In this document: positions 7,447 to 15,880 of the stretch, one piece after another
Layout: each line of letters begins with the position of its first letter
Numbering within the stretch: the stretch's first letter is position 1
Assembly: GCA_020627605.1 (NCBI GenBank)
Contig: JAHDGO010000005.1
Location: 1 to 21,362, forward strand
Source: Yoonia sp.
GTDB lineage: Bacteria > Pseudomonadota > Alphaproteobacteria > Rhodobacterales > Rhodobacteraceae
Reading direction: 5' to 3'
DNA: 21,362 nt
Program-made: the position numbers and the translations under genes
Notes under the pieces: model-generated
Told to the model about the DNA's origin: nothing
What the model saw: only the letters and a program-made list of their open reading frames with translations
Databases searched by the model: none

Positions 7447-8115
7447 ATGACCAAGCAAGGCCGTATTCTGGGCATTGGCCCGACCGACAACACCTCTGAC
7501 CAGCGCACGCCGCGCCAGCCATTGCGACTGATCCCGGAAGGGGTGCGCGACAGCTTTGTGCCGGTGGTGCCTGCCACCTATCGCACCGGCCCGCATGAAT
7601 GGGACCTGACCCGCACCGCGCCGGGCCGTCCGCGTGCCCAGGGCACCGCGATCGAGGTCACTGGCACCCTGCGCAGCGAAAGCGGCAGACCGGTTTCTCA
7701 TGCCCTGATCGAGATATGGAATGCCAATACCCATGGGCGCTATCGGCATGTCGAAGACCACTCCGGCCTGCAGCTGGACGAAAACTTCTACGGCATGGGG
7801 CGTGTGCTGACGGACGCGGCGGGGCGCTATCGTTTCTGGACGATCAGCCCGGGTGCCTATCTGGCCCGTCCCGACATCGGGCGCTGGCGGCCCAAGCATA
7901 TCCATTTGTCGGTCAGCGGCGGCTCTGCCAGGTTGATCACGCAGATGTATTTCCCGGATGAACCCAATAATGCCAGCGATCCGATGGCGATTTTGATGGG
8001 TGACGCCTTTGCCCGCAACATTGGCACGCCGCGCGATGTGAACGGGGCTGATGTGGACGAGGCCTATGATTTTGACATTGTGGTGGGTGGGCGCAACGCG
8101 ACATACTTTGAGTGA
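7447..8115 (+). CDS. Protocatechuate 3,4-dioxygenase beta-like subunit (catalytic intradiol dioxygenase)
   Basis: A 222-residue catalytic intradiol dioxygenase subunit, which cleaves catechol-type rings between the two hydroxylated carbons with Fe(III). All four iron ligands can be placed: Tyr99 (THGRYRH), Tyr138 (SPGAYLA), His151 and His153 (WRPKHIHLSV). Their spacing (39, 13 and 2 residues) is the same as Tyr408-Tyr447-His460-His462 in Pseudomonas PcaH. The N-terminal extension with DSFVPVVPATYRTGPHEWD is also beta-subunit-like. It should pair with the preceding alpha-like protein. The final TGA overlaps a possible GTG start of the FGE gene at 8112. The ring-cleavage function is well supported; the precise diphenol is not. 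Confidence 0.9.
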   Translation: MTKQGRILGIGPTDNTSDQRTPRQPLRLIPEGVRDSFVPVVPATYRTGPHEWDLTRTAPGRPRAQGTAIEVTGTLRSESGRPVSHALIEIWNANTHGRYRHVEDHSGLQLDENFYGMGRVLTDAAGRYRFWTISPGAYLARPDIGRWRPKHIHLSVSGGSARLITQMYFPDEPNNASDPMAILMGDAFARNIGTPRDVNGADVDEAYDFDIVVGGRNATYFE

Positions 8116-8171
8116 CGCCTCACCCGGCACCACGCAAAAATGACCGCAGCCCGCCTGCCCGGATCACCCTG

Positions 8172-9140
8172 ATGTCTGCACCGCCCCAGCCCAAATCCTG
8201 CTGTACCCCGCCGCGCAATGCCGGGGCGGGGTCAGTGCAGGCCGTGGCCCGGGCATCCGCGGCACAGGTGCAGGCCCTGCGCAATGATGCGGCCCCTATC
8301 CCCGGTGGCCGCGCGCTGGTCGGGACCCGCGCACCACAGATCCCCAATGATGGCGAAAGCCCTGTCCGGCAGGTCAGGGTGGCCCCGTTTCGCATGGGCC
8401 GCACCGCCGTCACCAATGCCGCCTTCAAGGACTTTGTCGACGCGACAGGTTACATCACGGAGGCCGAAACATTCGGCTGGTCCTTTGTGTTTTGGGCGCA
8501 GGTGCCAAAGGCCGTTGGCCCGACACAGGGGATCGTCGATGTGGAATGGTGGCGCCGCGTTGATGGGGCCAACTGGCGCGATATCAACGGACCCGAAACG
8601 ATGACCAAAGCCTGGCACCCGGATCATCCGGTGGTGCAGGTGTCATGGCATGATGCGCAGGCCTATGCCGCATGGGCCGGTGGCCGCCTGCCGACAGAGA
8701 CAGAGTGGGAGCACGCAGCCCGCGGCGGTTTGGGCGACGTCCGCTTTCCATGGGGTGACGCGGAACCCAACGACACCGACCATACGCCATGCAACATCTG
8801 GCAGGGGCATTTCCCCGAAACAAACACAGCGCAGGACGGCTATGTGACCACTGCGCCAGCCACAAGTTTTGCCGCCAACGGCTATGGTCTTTACAATCTG
8901 GTTGGCAATGTCTGGGAATGGACGGCAGACCCGTTTCGCATTGCCTCTCTGAAAAAAGAGGTCAAGGCGCGGGTGGCTGGCATGAAGGGGTACAAGCTGT
9001 CCAAGGGCGGGTCGTTTCTGTGCCACAAATCCTATTGCTATCGCTACCGGATTGCTGCCAGATCCGGCACTTCGCCTGACAGCGCCACAACCCATCAGGG
9101 GTTTCGTGTGGTCTGGCCAGAGGATGCACCGCGCCGCTAA
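8172..9140 (+). CDS. Formylglycine-generating enzyme (sulfatase-modifying factor, SUMF1 family)
   Basis: A 322-residue FGE. The enzyme oxidises the cysteine of a CxPSR motif in sulfatases to formylglycine, using O2 and copper. The active-site block LCHKSYCYRYRIAARSGTSPD holds Cys284 and Cys289, the pair present in true FGEs but absent from many other 'FGE-sulfatase domain' proteins. GGRLPTETEWEHAARGG (about 171-187) and YGLYNLVGNVWEWT (about 238-251) are fold hallmarks. A GTG start at 8112, overlapping the upstream stop, would add 20 residues; ATG 8172 gives a typical N-terminus (MSAPPQPKSCC) but has only a weak ribosome-binding site. A Cys-Cys pair stands at residues 10-11. No signal peptide, so it acts in the cytoplasm. 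Its stop overlaps the stop of the opposing sulfatase gene, and both sulfatases of the locus carry its recognition motif. Confidence 0.93.
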   Translation: MSAPPQPKSCCTPPRNAGAGSVQAVARASAAQVQALRNDAAPIPGGRALVGTRAPQIPNDGESPVRQVRVAPFRMGRTAVTNAAFKDFVDATGYITEAETFGWSFVFWAQVPKAVGPTQGIVDVEWWRRVDGANWRDINGPETMTKAWHPDHPVVQVSWHDAQAYAAWAGGRLPTETEWEHAARGGLGDVRFPWGDAEPNDTDHTPCNIWQGHFPETNTAQDGYVTTAPATSFAANGYGLYNLVGNVWEWTADPFRIASLKKEVKARVAGMKGYKLSKGGSFLCHKSYCYRYRIAARSGTSPDSATTHQGFRVVWPEDAPRR

Positions 9141-10730
9141 AGCTGCGCCTTCGCGGCGGCCAGTTCCGCCTCGTCCCAAAAGCCGATCAGCACGCCTTTG
9201 GCGTATTCAGGGCCCTTGTTTTCGATCTCTGCGTCAGTCTGGGTGATCCGCATCGCCCCGCGCAGCGCCCAGTCCAGCACCAGCCCCGCCATGCGCGCGC
9301 GCGTCTCGGCATGGTCCGGATGGCGACCCAGATCGCAAAGCTCCTCAGGGTCGTCCTGCAGATCAAACAGCATGGGGCGCGGGCCGGGGCAATGGATGTC
9401 ACCGCCCGTCGCAGGCCATGACCATTCCGCATTGTCCGGTCGGCTGCGCCAGCGCGTCCCGCGCCGCCGTGCGCCCGTAATCCGCCTCGCTGAAGGCACA
9501 GGTCCGCCAGTCGGTGACATCCTTGCCCTGTACCAGTGGCAACAGGCTGCGGCCTTCCAGAATATGCGGGCGCAGGTCGCCGCCCATGTAGTCCACAATC
9601 GTGGGCACCAGATCAATCGCCTCTGTCAGGCGGTCATCGACGGTGCCGCGCGTCCCATCAGCAGCCTTTGACGGGTCGACCACAATCAGCGGCACCTTGA
9701 CGGATGCGTCATGGAAGAACAGCTTTTCGCCCATCCAGTGGTCGCCCAGATAGTCACCGTGATCAGAGGTAAAGATGATCAGGGTGTCATCCAGCAGACC
9801 CGCATCGGACATGCAGCCCATCAGCCGCCCGATGTGGTCATCAATCTGGGTGATCAGCCCCATATAGGCGGCGATCATCCGTTCGCGCGCACCCGGCGTG
9901 TCATAAAGCGTGGAATGGCGTGCGTCATGATTGGCGGCATAGACCGGATGGGCGTTGGTGCGTTCATCCGGGCCGCGCACTGGCGGGATCACATCGTCGG
10001 GCCCGTACATCGCGTGATAGGGGGCCGGTGCGACGACGGGCCAGTGAGGTTTGATATAGCTTAAATGCAGACACCACGGGCTGTCACCGGCCTGTTGCAT
10101 GAACGCGATCGCGCGGTTGGTGGAATAGGCCGTTTCCGAATGTTCTTCGGGCACACGCGCTGGCAGGTTGATATTAGCGTTCAGCCAGCCGTTTTTCAGG
10201 CTGCCGTCGGGGGCCACCACGGTGGCCGCCCAGTCATGCCACGGGTTGTCGCCGCCCATTCCATGCGACCGCAGATAATCGTCATAGGCGCAATCGCGGC
10301 CCAGTTCCGGCGGGTAAAGCCCGTCATGCCTGTCCCATTCCTCAAACCCGCCAGCGGCGATATGGCGTCCGGCGGGGCTGTGACGGTCGATGCCCAGACG
10401 GGCCATGCCCGCCAGATCGGGTTTGACGTGGGTCTTGCCGCAAAGGACCGCCCGCGCACCGCTGCTTTTGAGGTGGTCACCCAATGTCCACTCACCCACA
10501 CGCAGGGGCACGTTGTTGTAGTCAGATCCGTGGCTGCGCACATAGCGCCCTGTATAGGTGCTCATCCGGCTGGGGCCGCAGATCGGAGATTGTACATAGC
10601 TGTTGGCAAACCGCACGCCACGCGCGGCAAGCGCGTCGATGTTGGGGGTGCGGATCGTGGGGTGCCCCGCACAGCCAAGGTAATTGGCGCGCAATTGATC
10701 GCACATGATGAAAAGCACGTTTCGCGTCAT
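9137..10730 (-). pseudogene. Sulfatase (type I, Cys-type), frameshifted near its C-terminus at about 9398-9401
   Basis: A type I sulfatase read in two frames, about 532 residues if repaired. The intact part (10730 to about 9402) contains the metal-binding MCDQLRANYLG (Asp11), the formylglycine motif Cys51-Gly-Pro-Ser-Arg in PICGPSRMSTYTGR, GKTH (99-102), and TSDHGDYLGDH (Asp323-His324, Asp326) with Lys336. It stops at 9399 directly after MACDGR. The next frame resumes with IHCPGPRPMLFDLQDDPEEL and runs to a TAG at 9137. Relatives typically read DGRWKYIH at this point; restoring about 5 bases (TG.....AC to TGGAAATAC) would rebuild exactly that, so a 5-base loss is the simplest reading. All catalytic residues precede the break, so a truncated protein could be made but would lack a conserved C-terminal segment. 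No signal peptide. It is the last gene of the tct operon, 7 bases after the FMN-dehydrogenase. Sequence error is not excluded. Confidence 0.85.
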
Positions 10731-10737
10731 CGTCTTA

Positions 10738-11874
10738 TCAGCCTGTTGATCGCAGATCCGCCAGCAGGCGCGCGCCCAGCTGGATCATGTTGTTTTCCAG
10801 ATCGCCACGCAGGGTGTCATAGACATGGCCCGCGCCCTGTGCGCCAAGGGCCGCGACACCGTATAGGAACCCCCGCCCGAGAAAGCAGAAATCAGCCCCC
10901 AGCGACAGCGCCCTTGCGATATCAAGCCCGCCGCGCAGCCCGCTGTCAAAGATCACCGGCACCTGCCCGCCGACACGGGCCACTACCTCTGGCAAGGCGC
11001 TGATCGCTGCGGGTGCACCGTCAAACTGCCGCCCGCCATGGTTTGACACCCAGACCGCATCGGCCCCGTGATCCATGGCCATGGCCGCGTCGTCGGCATG
11101 CATGATCCCCTTGATGATCAGCTTGCCGTCCCAGTTGCTGCGCAACCGGTCCCAGTAATCCCAGTCGGGGCGGCCATCGACGATACTGCCGATCAGTTTC
11201 GCCCCTTCGCGCATCTGGTCCTTGGGGAAATACCGCTCCAGCGTTTTGAAGCGCGGCTGGCCATAGCGCAGCGTCGCCAGCGCCCAGGCCGGGCGTTGAG
11301 CCACGCGCCAAAGCGTTGTGGCATTCATCTTTGGCGGCACGGTCAGGCCCGCGGCCAATTGCCGTTCGCGGCGTGATCCGACGGGCACGTCCACGGTGAT
11401 GATCAGTGTCTTTATCCCGGCCGCCTTGCTGCGCGCCACAAGATCATCCAGCACGGCAGGTTCCTTGGGGCAGTAGATCTGCATCCATGCATTGGGGCCC
11501 GCGCGGGCGGCGACATCCTCTGGTGTTTCATTGGCCACCATACTGAGTCCGTAGGGAAACCCCTTGTCTTTTGCCGCCGATGCCAGCGCCAGTTCTGCGC
11601 CGGGCCACATCAGCCCTGACATGCCCACAGGTGCGGCCCCGAAAGGCACGGAAAACTCCTGTCCCAACAAGGTGGTCCGCAGGTCCGGTGTGAACCGCCC
11701 GCCCAGCGCCCGCGGTGTCATCTCTACCGCGTCAAGCGCCGCGCGGTTGCGATCAACCAGACGTTCCATCCCGGTGCCACTGTCAAGATATTCCCATGCG
11801 AAAAAGGGCATGCGCCGCCGTGCCTTGGCGGCCATGTGCCACAGCGACGGGTCGGTATTGGCCAGTGTGCTCAT
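10738..11874 (-). CDS. FMN-dependent alpha-hydroxy acid dehydrogenase/oxidase (LldD/mandelate dehydrogenase type)
   Basis: A 378-residue flavoprotein of the family that includes L-lactate dehydrogenase (LldD), mandelate dehydrogenase and glycolate oxidase, which oxidises 2-hydroxy acids to 2-keto acids. Catalytic and FMN residues are visible: Lys255 in LIIKGI, the catalytic His279 and Arg282 in VSNHGGRQFD, and Arg314 in FDSGLRGGLDI. The N-terminal FAWEYLDSGTG and FGAAPVGMSGLMWPGAE also fit the family. It lies between the two sulfatase genes with 7-8 base gaps, so it is in one transcript with them. That placement suggests that the desulfated product, or the sulfated substrate, carries an alpha-hydroxy acid group (lactate-like or mandelate-like). 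This is inference. Confidence 0.9.
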   Translation of the reverse strand: MSTLANTDPSLWHMAAKARRRMPFFAWEYLDSGTGMERLVDRNRAALDAVEMTPRALGGRFTPDLRTTLLGQEFSVPFGAAPVGMSGLMWPGAELALASAAKDKGFPYGLSMVANETPEDVAARAGPNAWMQIYCPKEPAVLDDLVARSKAAGIKTLIITVDVPVGSRRERQLAAGLTVPPKMNATTLWRVAQRPAWALATLRYGQPRFKTLERYFPKDQMREGAKLIGSIVDGRPDWDYWDRLRSNWDGKLIIKGIMHADDAAMAMDHGADAVWVSNHGGRQFDGAPAAISALPEVVARVGGQVPVIFDSGLRGGLDIARALSLGADFCFLGRGFLYGVAALGAQGAGHVYDTLRGDLENNMIQLGARLLADLRSTG

Positions 11875-11882
11875 CCCTTGAC

Positions 11883-13412
11883 CTATGCCGGGCCGACGGG
11901 GGTGCGCAACGGCCCGATATCGTCAGGGCGCTGTGCCAGATACCCTTCGAGCGTTTTGCGCCGTGCGGCATAGGCCGGGTCGGCAAAGACATTCACCATC
12001 TCATGCGGGTCATTCGCCAGATCATACATCTCCCCCTCGCCAGAGCGCATATCCATCGTCAGCTTATCGGTGCGTGTGCGCACGCTGCGCAGTGACAGCG
12101 CCACGCCAACGCGATTGGGCAGAAGTTCCCATTCGCACATGGCAAAGTCGCGGGTCGCGTCCTGTCCCTCCAGGAAGGGGCGCAGACTTTGCCCATGCTG
12201 GTCCAGCCCCGGTGCGACACCGGCCAGATCAAACATGGTTGGGCCAAGGTCGATGTTGGAAACAGGTTCATCCACCACCTGTCCGGCAGGCACACCGGGT
12301 CCCTTGACCAGAAGCGGCACGCGCAAGAGCCCTTCGTAGAACATCGGCCCTTTCAGGACGAGCCCGTGATCACCCAGCCAGTCACCGTGATCGGCCGAGT
12401 AGATGACATAAGTGTTGTCATCCAGGCCCGCCTCGCGCAGCGCGTTGAAAATCCGCCCGATATGGTGGTCGATCAGGCTGATCTGGCCGTAGGTGTTGGC
12501 GATGATTTCGCGCAGCTGGTCGTCGGTTTGCGGGGGCACGCGGGAATAGGCCTCGCGGATGGCGATGGATTCAGGGTCACCTTGTGGTTTGTTTTCCAGC
12601 GCGGCCTTGTGCCACCATGGCCGGTTTTCAAGATCGCGGCTGCGGTGTTCAGGCAAATCCACATCCTTGGGATCATGCAGATAGGACCACGGTTCAGGAC
12701 AATCAAAAGGGTGATGCGGATCGGGAAAGCTGATCCACGTCATGAAGGGTTTCGTGGTGTCACGCTTGAACTTCATCCACTCAATCGCGCGGTCTGCAGT
12801 CCAGGGTGTGTTATGATACGCCAGCGGCAACTGGCTGTGCCAGGTTTGCGCCGCACCTTTGGTGTCACCGCCATTTTGCTTGTAAAGCGCGTTCAGCGCG
12901 TCACCCCGCCCGGAGCCATAGTAGAAGCGTTCAAAATGCTGGCCGCGTGGTGGCTTTTGCGGGGTAAACCAGTTGTGCCCGTGGATCATCGTCTCGACAT
13001 GCTGAAAGCCCATGTAGGGGCCATACCAGTCGTCACCGTAATCCTCGGAACTCAGCACACTTTCCGGGGTGCCGGTCTTGTGCCGTGCGTCATAGCTGGA
13101 AAAATGCGCCTTGCCGAAATAGGCGGTTTCATACCCCGCACCGGCCAGCGTTCCGGCAAAGCCTTTCTCGCCGATCTCGGGCTCCAGATCGATGCCATTG
13201 TCATGCACGCCATTTGTGCGACACAGCTGCCCTGTCAGTATGGATGCGCGCGAGGGCTGGCAGACAGGCGAGGGGCAGATCGCCGCGGAAAAGCGGGTGC
13301 CTTCCTCGGCCATCCAGTCCAGATGCGGTGTGCGGATGTTGCGCCCCTCGACCCCAAGGCAGTCGCCGCGGTGCTGGTCAGAGGTGATAAAGATGAAATT
13401 CGGCTGGCTCAT
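11883..13412 (-). CDS. Sulfatase (type I, formylglycine-dependent), cytoplasmic
   Basis: An intact 509-residue type I sulfatase that hydrolyses a sulfate ester. Asp12 (ITSDQHRGD) is a metal ligand. The formylglycine motif is Cys51-Gln-Pro-Ser-Arg in PVCQPSRASILTGQ, Lys101-Ala-His103 follows in YFGKAHF, and SADHGDWLGDHG (Asp341-His342, Asp344) with Lys354 completes the active site. The protein starts right at the first core strand, so there is no room for a signal peptide and it should be cytoplasmic. The C-terminal part has EGEMYDLANDPHEMVN, common in this family. It sits 28 bases after the universal stress protein gene and 8 bases before the FMN-dehydrogenase. An AGAAGG ribosome-binding site precedes the ATG. 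Activation by the FGE at 8172-9140 is expected from the motif. The substrate is not recognisable; no choline-sulfatase-specific signature is evident. Confidence 0.93.
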   Translation of the reverse strand: MSQPNFIFITSDQHRGDCLGVEGRNIRTPHLDWMAEEGTRFSAAICPSPVCQPSRASILTGQLCRTNGVHDNGIDLEPEIGEKGFAGTLAGAGYETAYFGKAHFSSYDARHKTGTPESVLSSEDYGDDWYGPYMGFQHVETMIHGHNWFTPQKPPRGQHFERFYYGSGRGDALNALYKQNGGDTKGAAQTWHSQLPLAYHNTPWTADRAIEWMKFKRDTTKPFMTWISFPDPHHPFDCPEPWSYLHDPKDVDLPEHRSRDLENRPWWHKAALENKPQGDPESIAIREAYSRVPPQTDDQLREIIANTYGQISLIDHHIGRIFNALREAGLDDNTYVIYSADHGDWLGDHGLVLKGPMFYEGLLRVPLLVKGPGVPAGQVVDEPVSNIDLGPTMFDLAGVAPGLDQHGQSLRPFLEGQDATRDFAMCEWELLPNRVGVALSLRSVRTRTDKLTMDMRSGEGEMYDLANDPHEMVNVFADPAYAARRKTLEGYLAQRPDDIGPLRTPVGPA

Positions 13413-13440
13413 GGCGCACCTTCTGCAGGGTATGCGTGGA

Positions 13441-14271
13441 TTAGTGGGAAATCAGGACGGGCAGTTTCGCGTGGCGTAGAATGTGGTGTGTCGTGCCGCC
13501 CAGCAGGCGTTCGCGGAACACCGAATGTTCATAGGCGCCCATCACAAGCAGGCCGGCGCTGACCTCTTCGCAATAGGCAAGGATCTCTTCGCCGGTCCGG
13601 CGTTTGCTGCCGGGGCGGCGTATCCGTTCAACCGTGATGTCATGGCGGGCGAGTGCCGTGGCCACGTCGATCCCTTCCAGCGGCCCTCTGACAGAACCAT
13701 CCTCGATACTCAGCACATCGACACGTTGCTTTGTCTCCAGGATTTGCATGGCATCGGTGACAGCGCGGGTCGCGGCGCGCTGCCCGTCCCATGCGATGAC
13801 AGCGGTTTCGTGAATACCTTCCGGGCGATGCCCGCGCGGCACCACCAGCACGGGGCGGCCACTGCGCAGGGCAATATCTTCGGGGTGCAACTCCAGATGC
13901 GCCTGCCCTTCGATGGCGTCATAGCGTCCGACCAGCGTCACATCGTAAAGCCGCGCATATTTCGCAACCGTCGCGTCCGAGTTGCCAAACAGTGATATCC
14001 AGTGCAGTTGCCCCGCTGCGACCCGCGGTTCGGCAAGGGCGCGAAACTGGGCCTCGATCTCGCCCTCAATCTCGCTGACGCGTTTGGCGATGGTTTCGCG
14101 CACGTTTTCGGGCACCCAGCTATGCGCACTCAGCTTTTCACGCTGGCCGGAATGCACCATCAACCCGGTGATATGGCAGCCGTATTTGTCATGCATCAGC
14201 AAGGCCGTGTGCAGGGCTGCTTCGCTGCTGTCAGAGCCATTGAAGGCGACAAGGATGTTCTTGATCGACAT
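13441..14271 (-). CDS. Tandem universal stress protein (two UspA domains)
   Basis: A 276-residue protein of two Usp domains. The first begins MSIKNILVAFNGSDSSEAALHTALLM, a classic Usp start, which fixes the ATG at 14271; the frame is open further upstream but overlaps tctA and is not Usp-like. The second domain (from about residue 158, ETAVIAWDGQRAATRAV) ends with GAYEHSVFRERLLGGTTHHIL, a good match to the G-2x-G-9x-G(S/T) nucleotide-binding loop. The first domain lacks a clear version of this loop, so only the second is likely to bind ATP. The gene lies 13 bases after tctA in the same direction. Usp genes are often found with TTT and TRAP transporter operons, where they may modulate transport or signal energy state; the role here is unknown. 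Confidence 0.9.
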   Translation of the reverse strand: MSIKNILVAFNGSDSSEAALHTALLMHDKYGCHITGLMVHSGQREKLSAHSWVPENVRETIAKRVSEIEGEIEAQFRALAEPRVAAGQLHWISLFGNSDATVAKYARLYDVTLVGRYDAIEGQAHLELHPEDIALRSGRPVLVVPRGHRPEGIHETAVIAWDGQRAATRAVTDAMQILETKQRVDVLSIEDGSVRGPLEGIDVATALARHDITVERIRRPGSKRRTGEEILAYCEEVSAGLLVMGAYEHSVFRERLLGGTTHHILRHAKLPVLISH

Positions 14272-14284
14272 GAAACCGGCTTTC

Positions 14285-15880
14285 TCAGGACACTTCGGAC
14301 GATATCGCCGTCTGCGGCTTTTGCTTGCGGGTGAAGAAGACAACCACGACCACGGACAGCACCAGGAAGGTGACGGACATGCCGGACCGGAACAGGAAGA
14401 ACGGATCGGCGCCTGACACCGCAAAAGCCTGCCGCATGGCTGTTTCCAGATTACCTGCCAGAATGAAGGCAATGACAAATGGCAGGATCGGCATCTTGAT
14501 CTTGCGCATCAGATAGCCAAGCACCCCAAAGGCCAAAAGGTAGTAAACCGACAGCATCGAGGTTTCCTGTACATAAACGGCCGTGATCGTCAGCAACAGG
14601 ACCATGGGCATCAGCACAGCCTTGGGCACGTTCGACATCACGCCAACCCAGCGCATGAATTGCCCGCCAATCGTCCAGTTCAGGATGTTCGCGAACATCA
14701 TCGTGGTGAAAAGGCCAAAGGCGATCACCAGTTCGGGGTTCACCTCGTCCACGGTAAAGCGAAAGACAGAGGGCCCGGGGTTGAAGCCGCCGATGCTTTC
14801 GGCAGCGAGGATCAGAAAGACGGCACCGACATTGCCAGGAATACCAAGGCTGAGCACCGGAATAAGGTTCGCGCCGGAGACAGAGGAATTGGCCGCTTCG
14901 GTCGCGGCGACACCTTCGGGCGTGCCTTCACCGAATGGTACGGGGCCTTTGTGAATTTTCTGGCCGGTGGCATAGCCCAGCGTCGCCGCAAGCGTAGAGC
15001 CGATACCGGGCAGCGCGCCGATCACCGTGCCGACGAGGGCGGAAATACCGATATAGGGCATCAGGCGCCGCCGCTCTTTCATGGTCAGGCTGTTGTCTGA
15101 CGATGCGGGGGTCTGGGTGTTGATCCGCTCTGTCCGGCGGTCGCGCCACATCTCTTCGATGGAATGCATGACCTCGCCCATAATCAGCACACCAAGAACG
15201 GCGGTGATCAGGGGAAACCCGTTGGCCATGAAATCGGTGCCCAAGGACATGCGCGGATAAAAATCCTCGCCGGTGGCGACAGAAGCCATGAGGATGCCGA
15301 AGAAGGCCGCGATCAACCCTTTCATGGGCGAGGCCCCGACAACGGCCGCAACAAAGCTGAGCGACAGGATGATCAACGCCGCCTTTTCGGCAAACCCCAG
15401 ATAGCCCTCGACGACGATGGCCAGAAAAGGGGCCGTTGTGAACAGCACCAGATCAGAGAATGTATCACCGGATGCAGAGGCAAAATGCGCGGTGCGCAGC
15501 GCCTTGCCGGCCTGCCCCTTCTTCGTCATCGGATAGCCGTCAAGCGTGGTCATCAACGCATCTGGCGTGCCGGGTGTGTTGAACAGGATGGCAGGCACGG
15601 CCCCGCCCACGGTCGCCCCTTTCATCACCCCAATCAGAAAGCCCATGACCGGCAACAGCGCATCCGGCGTGAACCCAAAAAATGAAATCAGGATCGGCAG
15701 CGACACCGCCATGACAAAGGGGCCGCCCAGTCCGGGCGTGGCCCCGATCACGATCCCCAGCAAAAAACCGGTCGCCACCATCAGGATGGTGATGGAAATC
15801 CCGATCCCGAACAGCGAAAACGCCTCTGGCCCGGCAAAGACGGCCATGACACCGGCCCAGACATACTCCATCACGGTCAT
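14285..15880 (-). CDS. tctA: Tripartite tricarboxylate transporter, large membrane subunit TctA
   Basis: A 531-residue, very hydrophobic TctA-family permease subunit with many membrane segments. The glycine-rich signature occurs twice, VIGATPGLGGPF (about 45-56) and VIGALPGIGSTLA (about 287-299), reflecting the internal repeat of the family. PEGVAATEAANSS (321-333) and IPVLSLGIPG (340-349) are further TctA hallmarks. It forms the sodium- or proton-driven channel that takes substrate delivered by TctC. The ATG overlaps the tctB stop by one base (TGATG), so the two are translationally coupled. The C-terminal tail ends in a short basic segment (FFTRKQKPQ). Substrates of TTT systems are usually di- or tricarboxylates or aromatic acids; the specificity here depends on TctC. 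Confidence 0.95.
   Translation of the reverse strand: MTVMEYVWAGVMAVFAGPEAFSLFGIGISITILMVATGFLLGIVIGATPGLGGPFVMAVSLPILISFFGFTPDALLPVMGFLIGVMKGATVGGAVPAILFNTPGTPDALMTTLDGYPMTKKGQAGKALRTAHFASASGDTFSDLVLFTTAPFLAIVVEGYLGFAEKAALIILSLSFVAAVVGASPMKGLIAAFFGILMASVATGEDFYPRMSLGTDFMANGFPLITAVLGVLIMGEVMHSIEEMWRDRRTERINTQTPASSDNSLTMKERRRLMPYIGISALVGTVIGALPGIGSTLAATLGYATGQKIHKGPVPFGEGTPEGVAATEAANSSVSGANLIPVLSLGIPGNVGAVFLILAAESIGGFNPGPSVFRFTVDEVNPELVIAFGLFTTMMFANILNWTIGGQFMRWVGVMSNVPKAVLMPMVLLLTITAVYVQETSMLSVYYLLAFGVLGYLMRKIKMPILPFVIAFILAGNLETAMRQAFAVSGADPFFLFRSGMSVTFLVLSVVVVVFFTRKQKPQTAISSEVS

Noticed and set aside
6667..8133. Long minus-strand open frame antisense to iclR and the two dioxygenase genes
   Set aside because: Its product has no recognisable domain and mirrors the codons of the well-supported plus-strand dioxygenases; typical high-GC shadow.
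13413..13440. Possible promoter between the universal stress protein and the intact sulfatase
   Set aside because: Only 28 bases with a ribosome-binding site and no convincing -10/-35; more likely one operon transcript.
12189..13562. 457-residue plus-strand open frame over the intact sulfatase
   Set aside because: Antisense to a sulfatase with a complete active site; low-complexity shadow without a ribosome-binding site or known domain.
14271..14478. N-terminal extension of the universal stress protein frame
   Set aside because: The extension overlaps tctA in another frame and is Arg/Pro/Ser-rich; the Usp domain begins exactly at the ATG at 14271.
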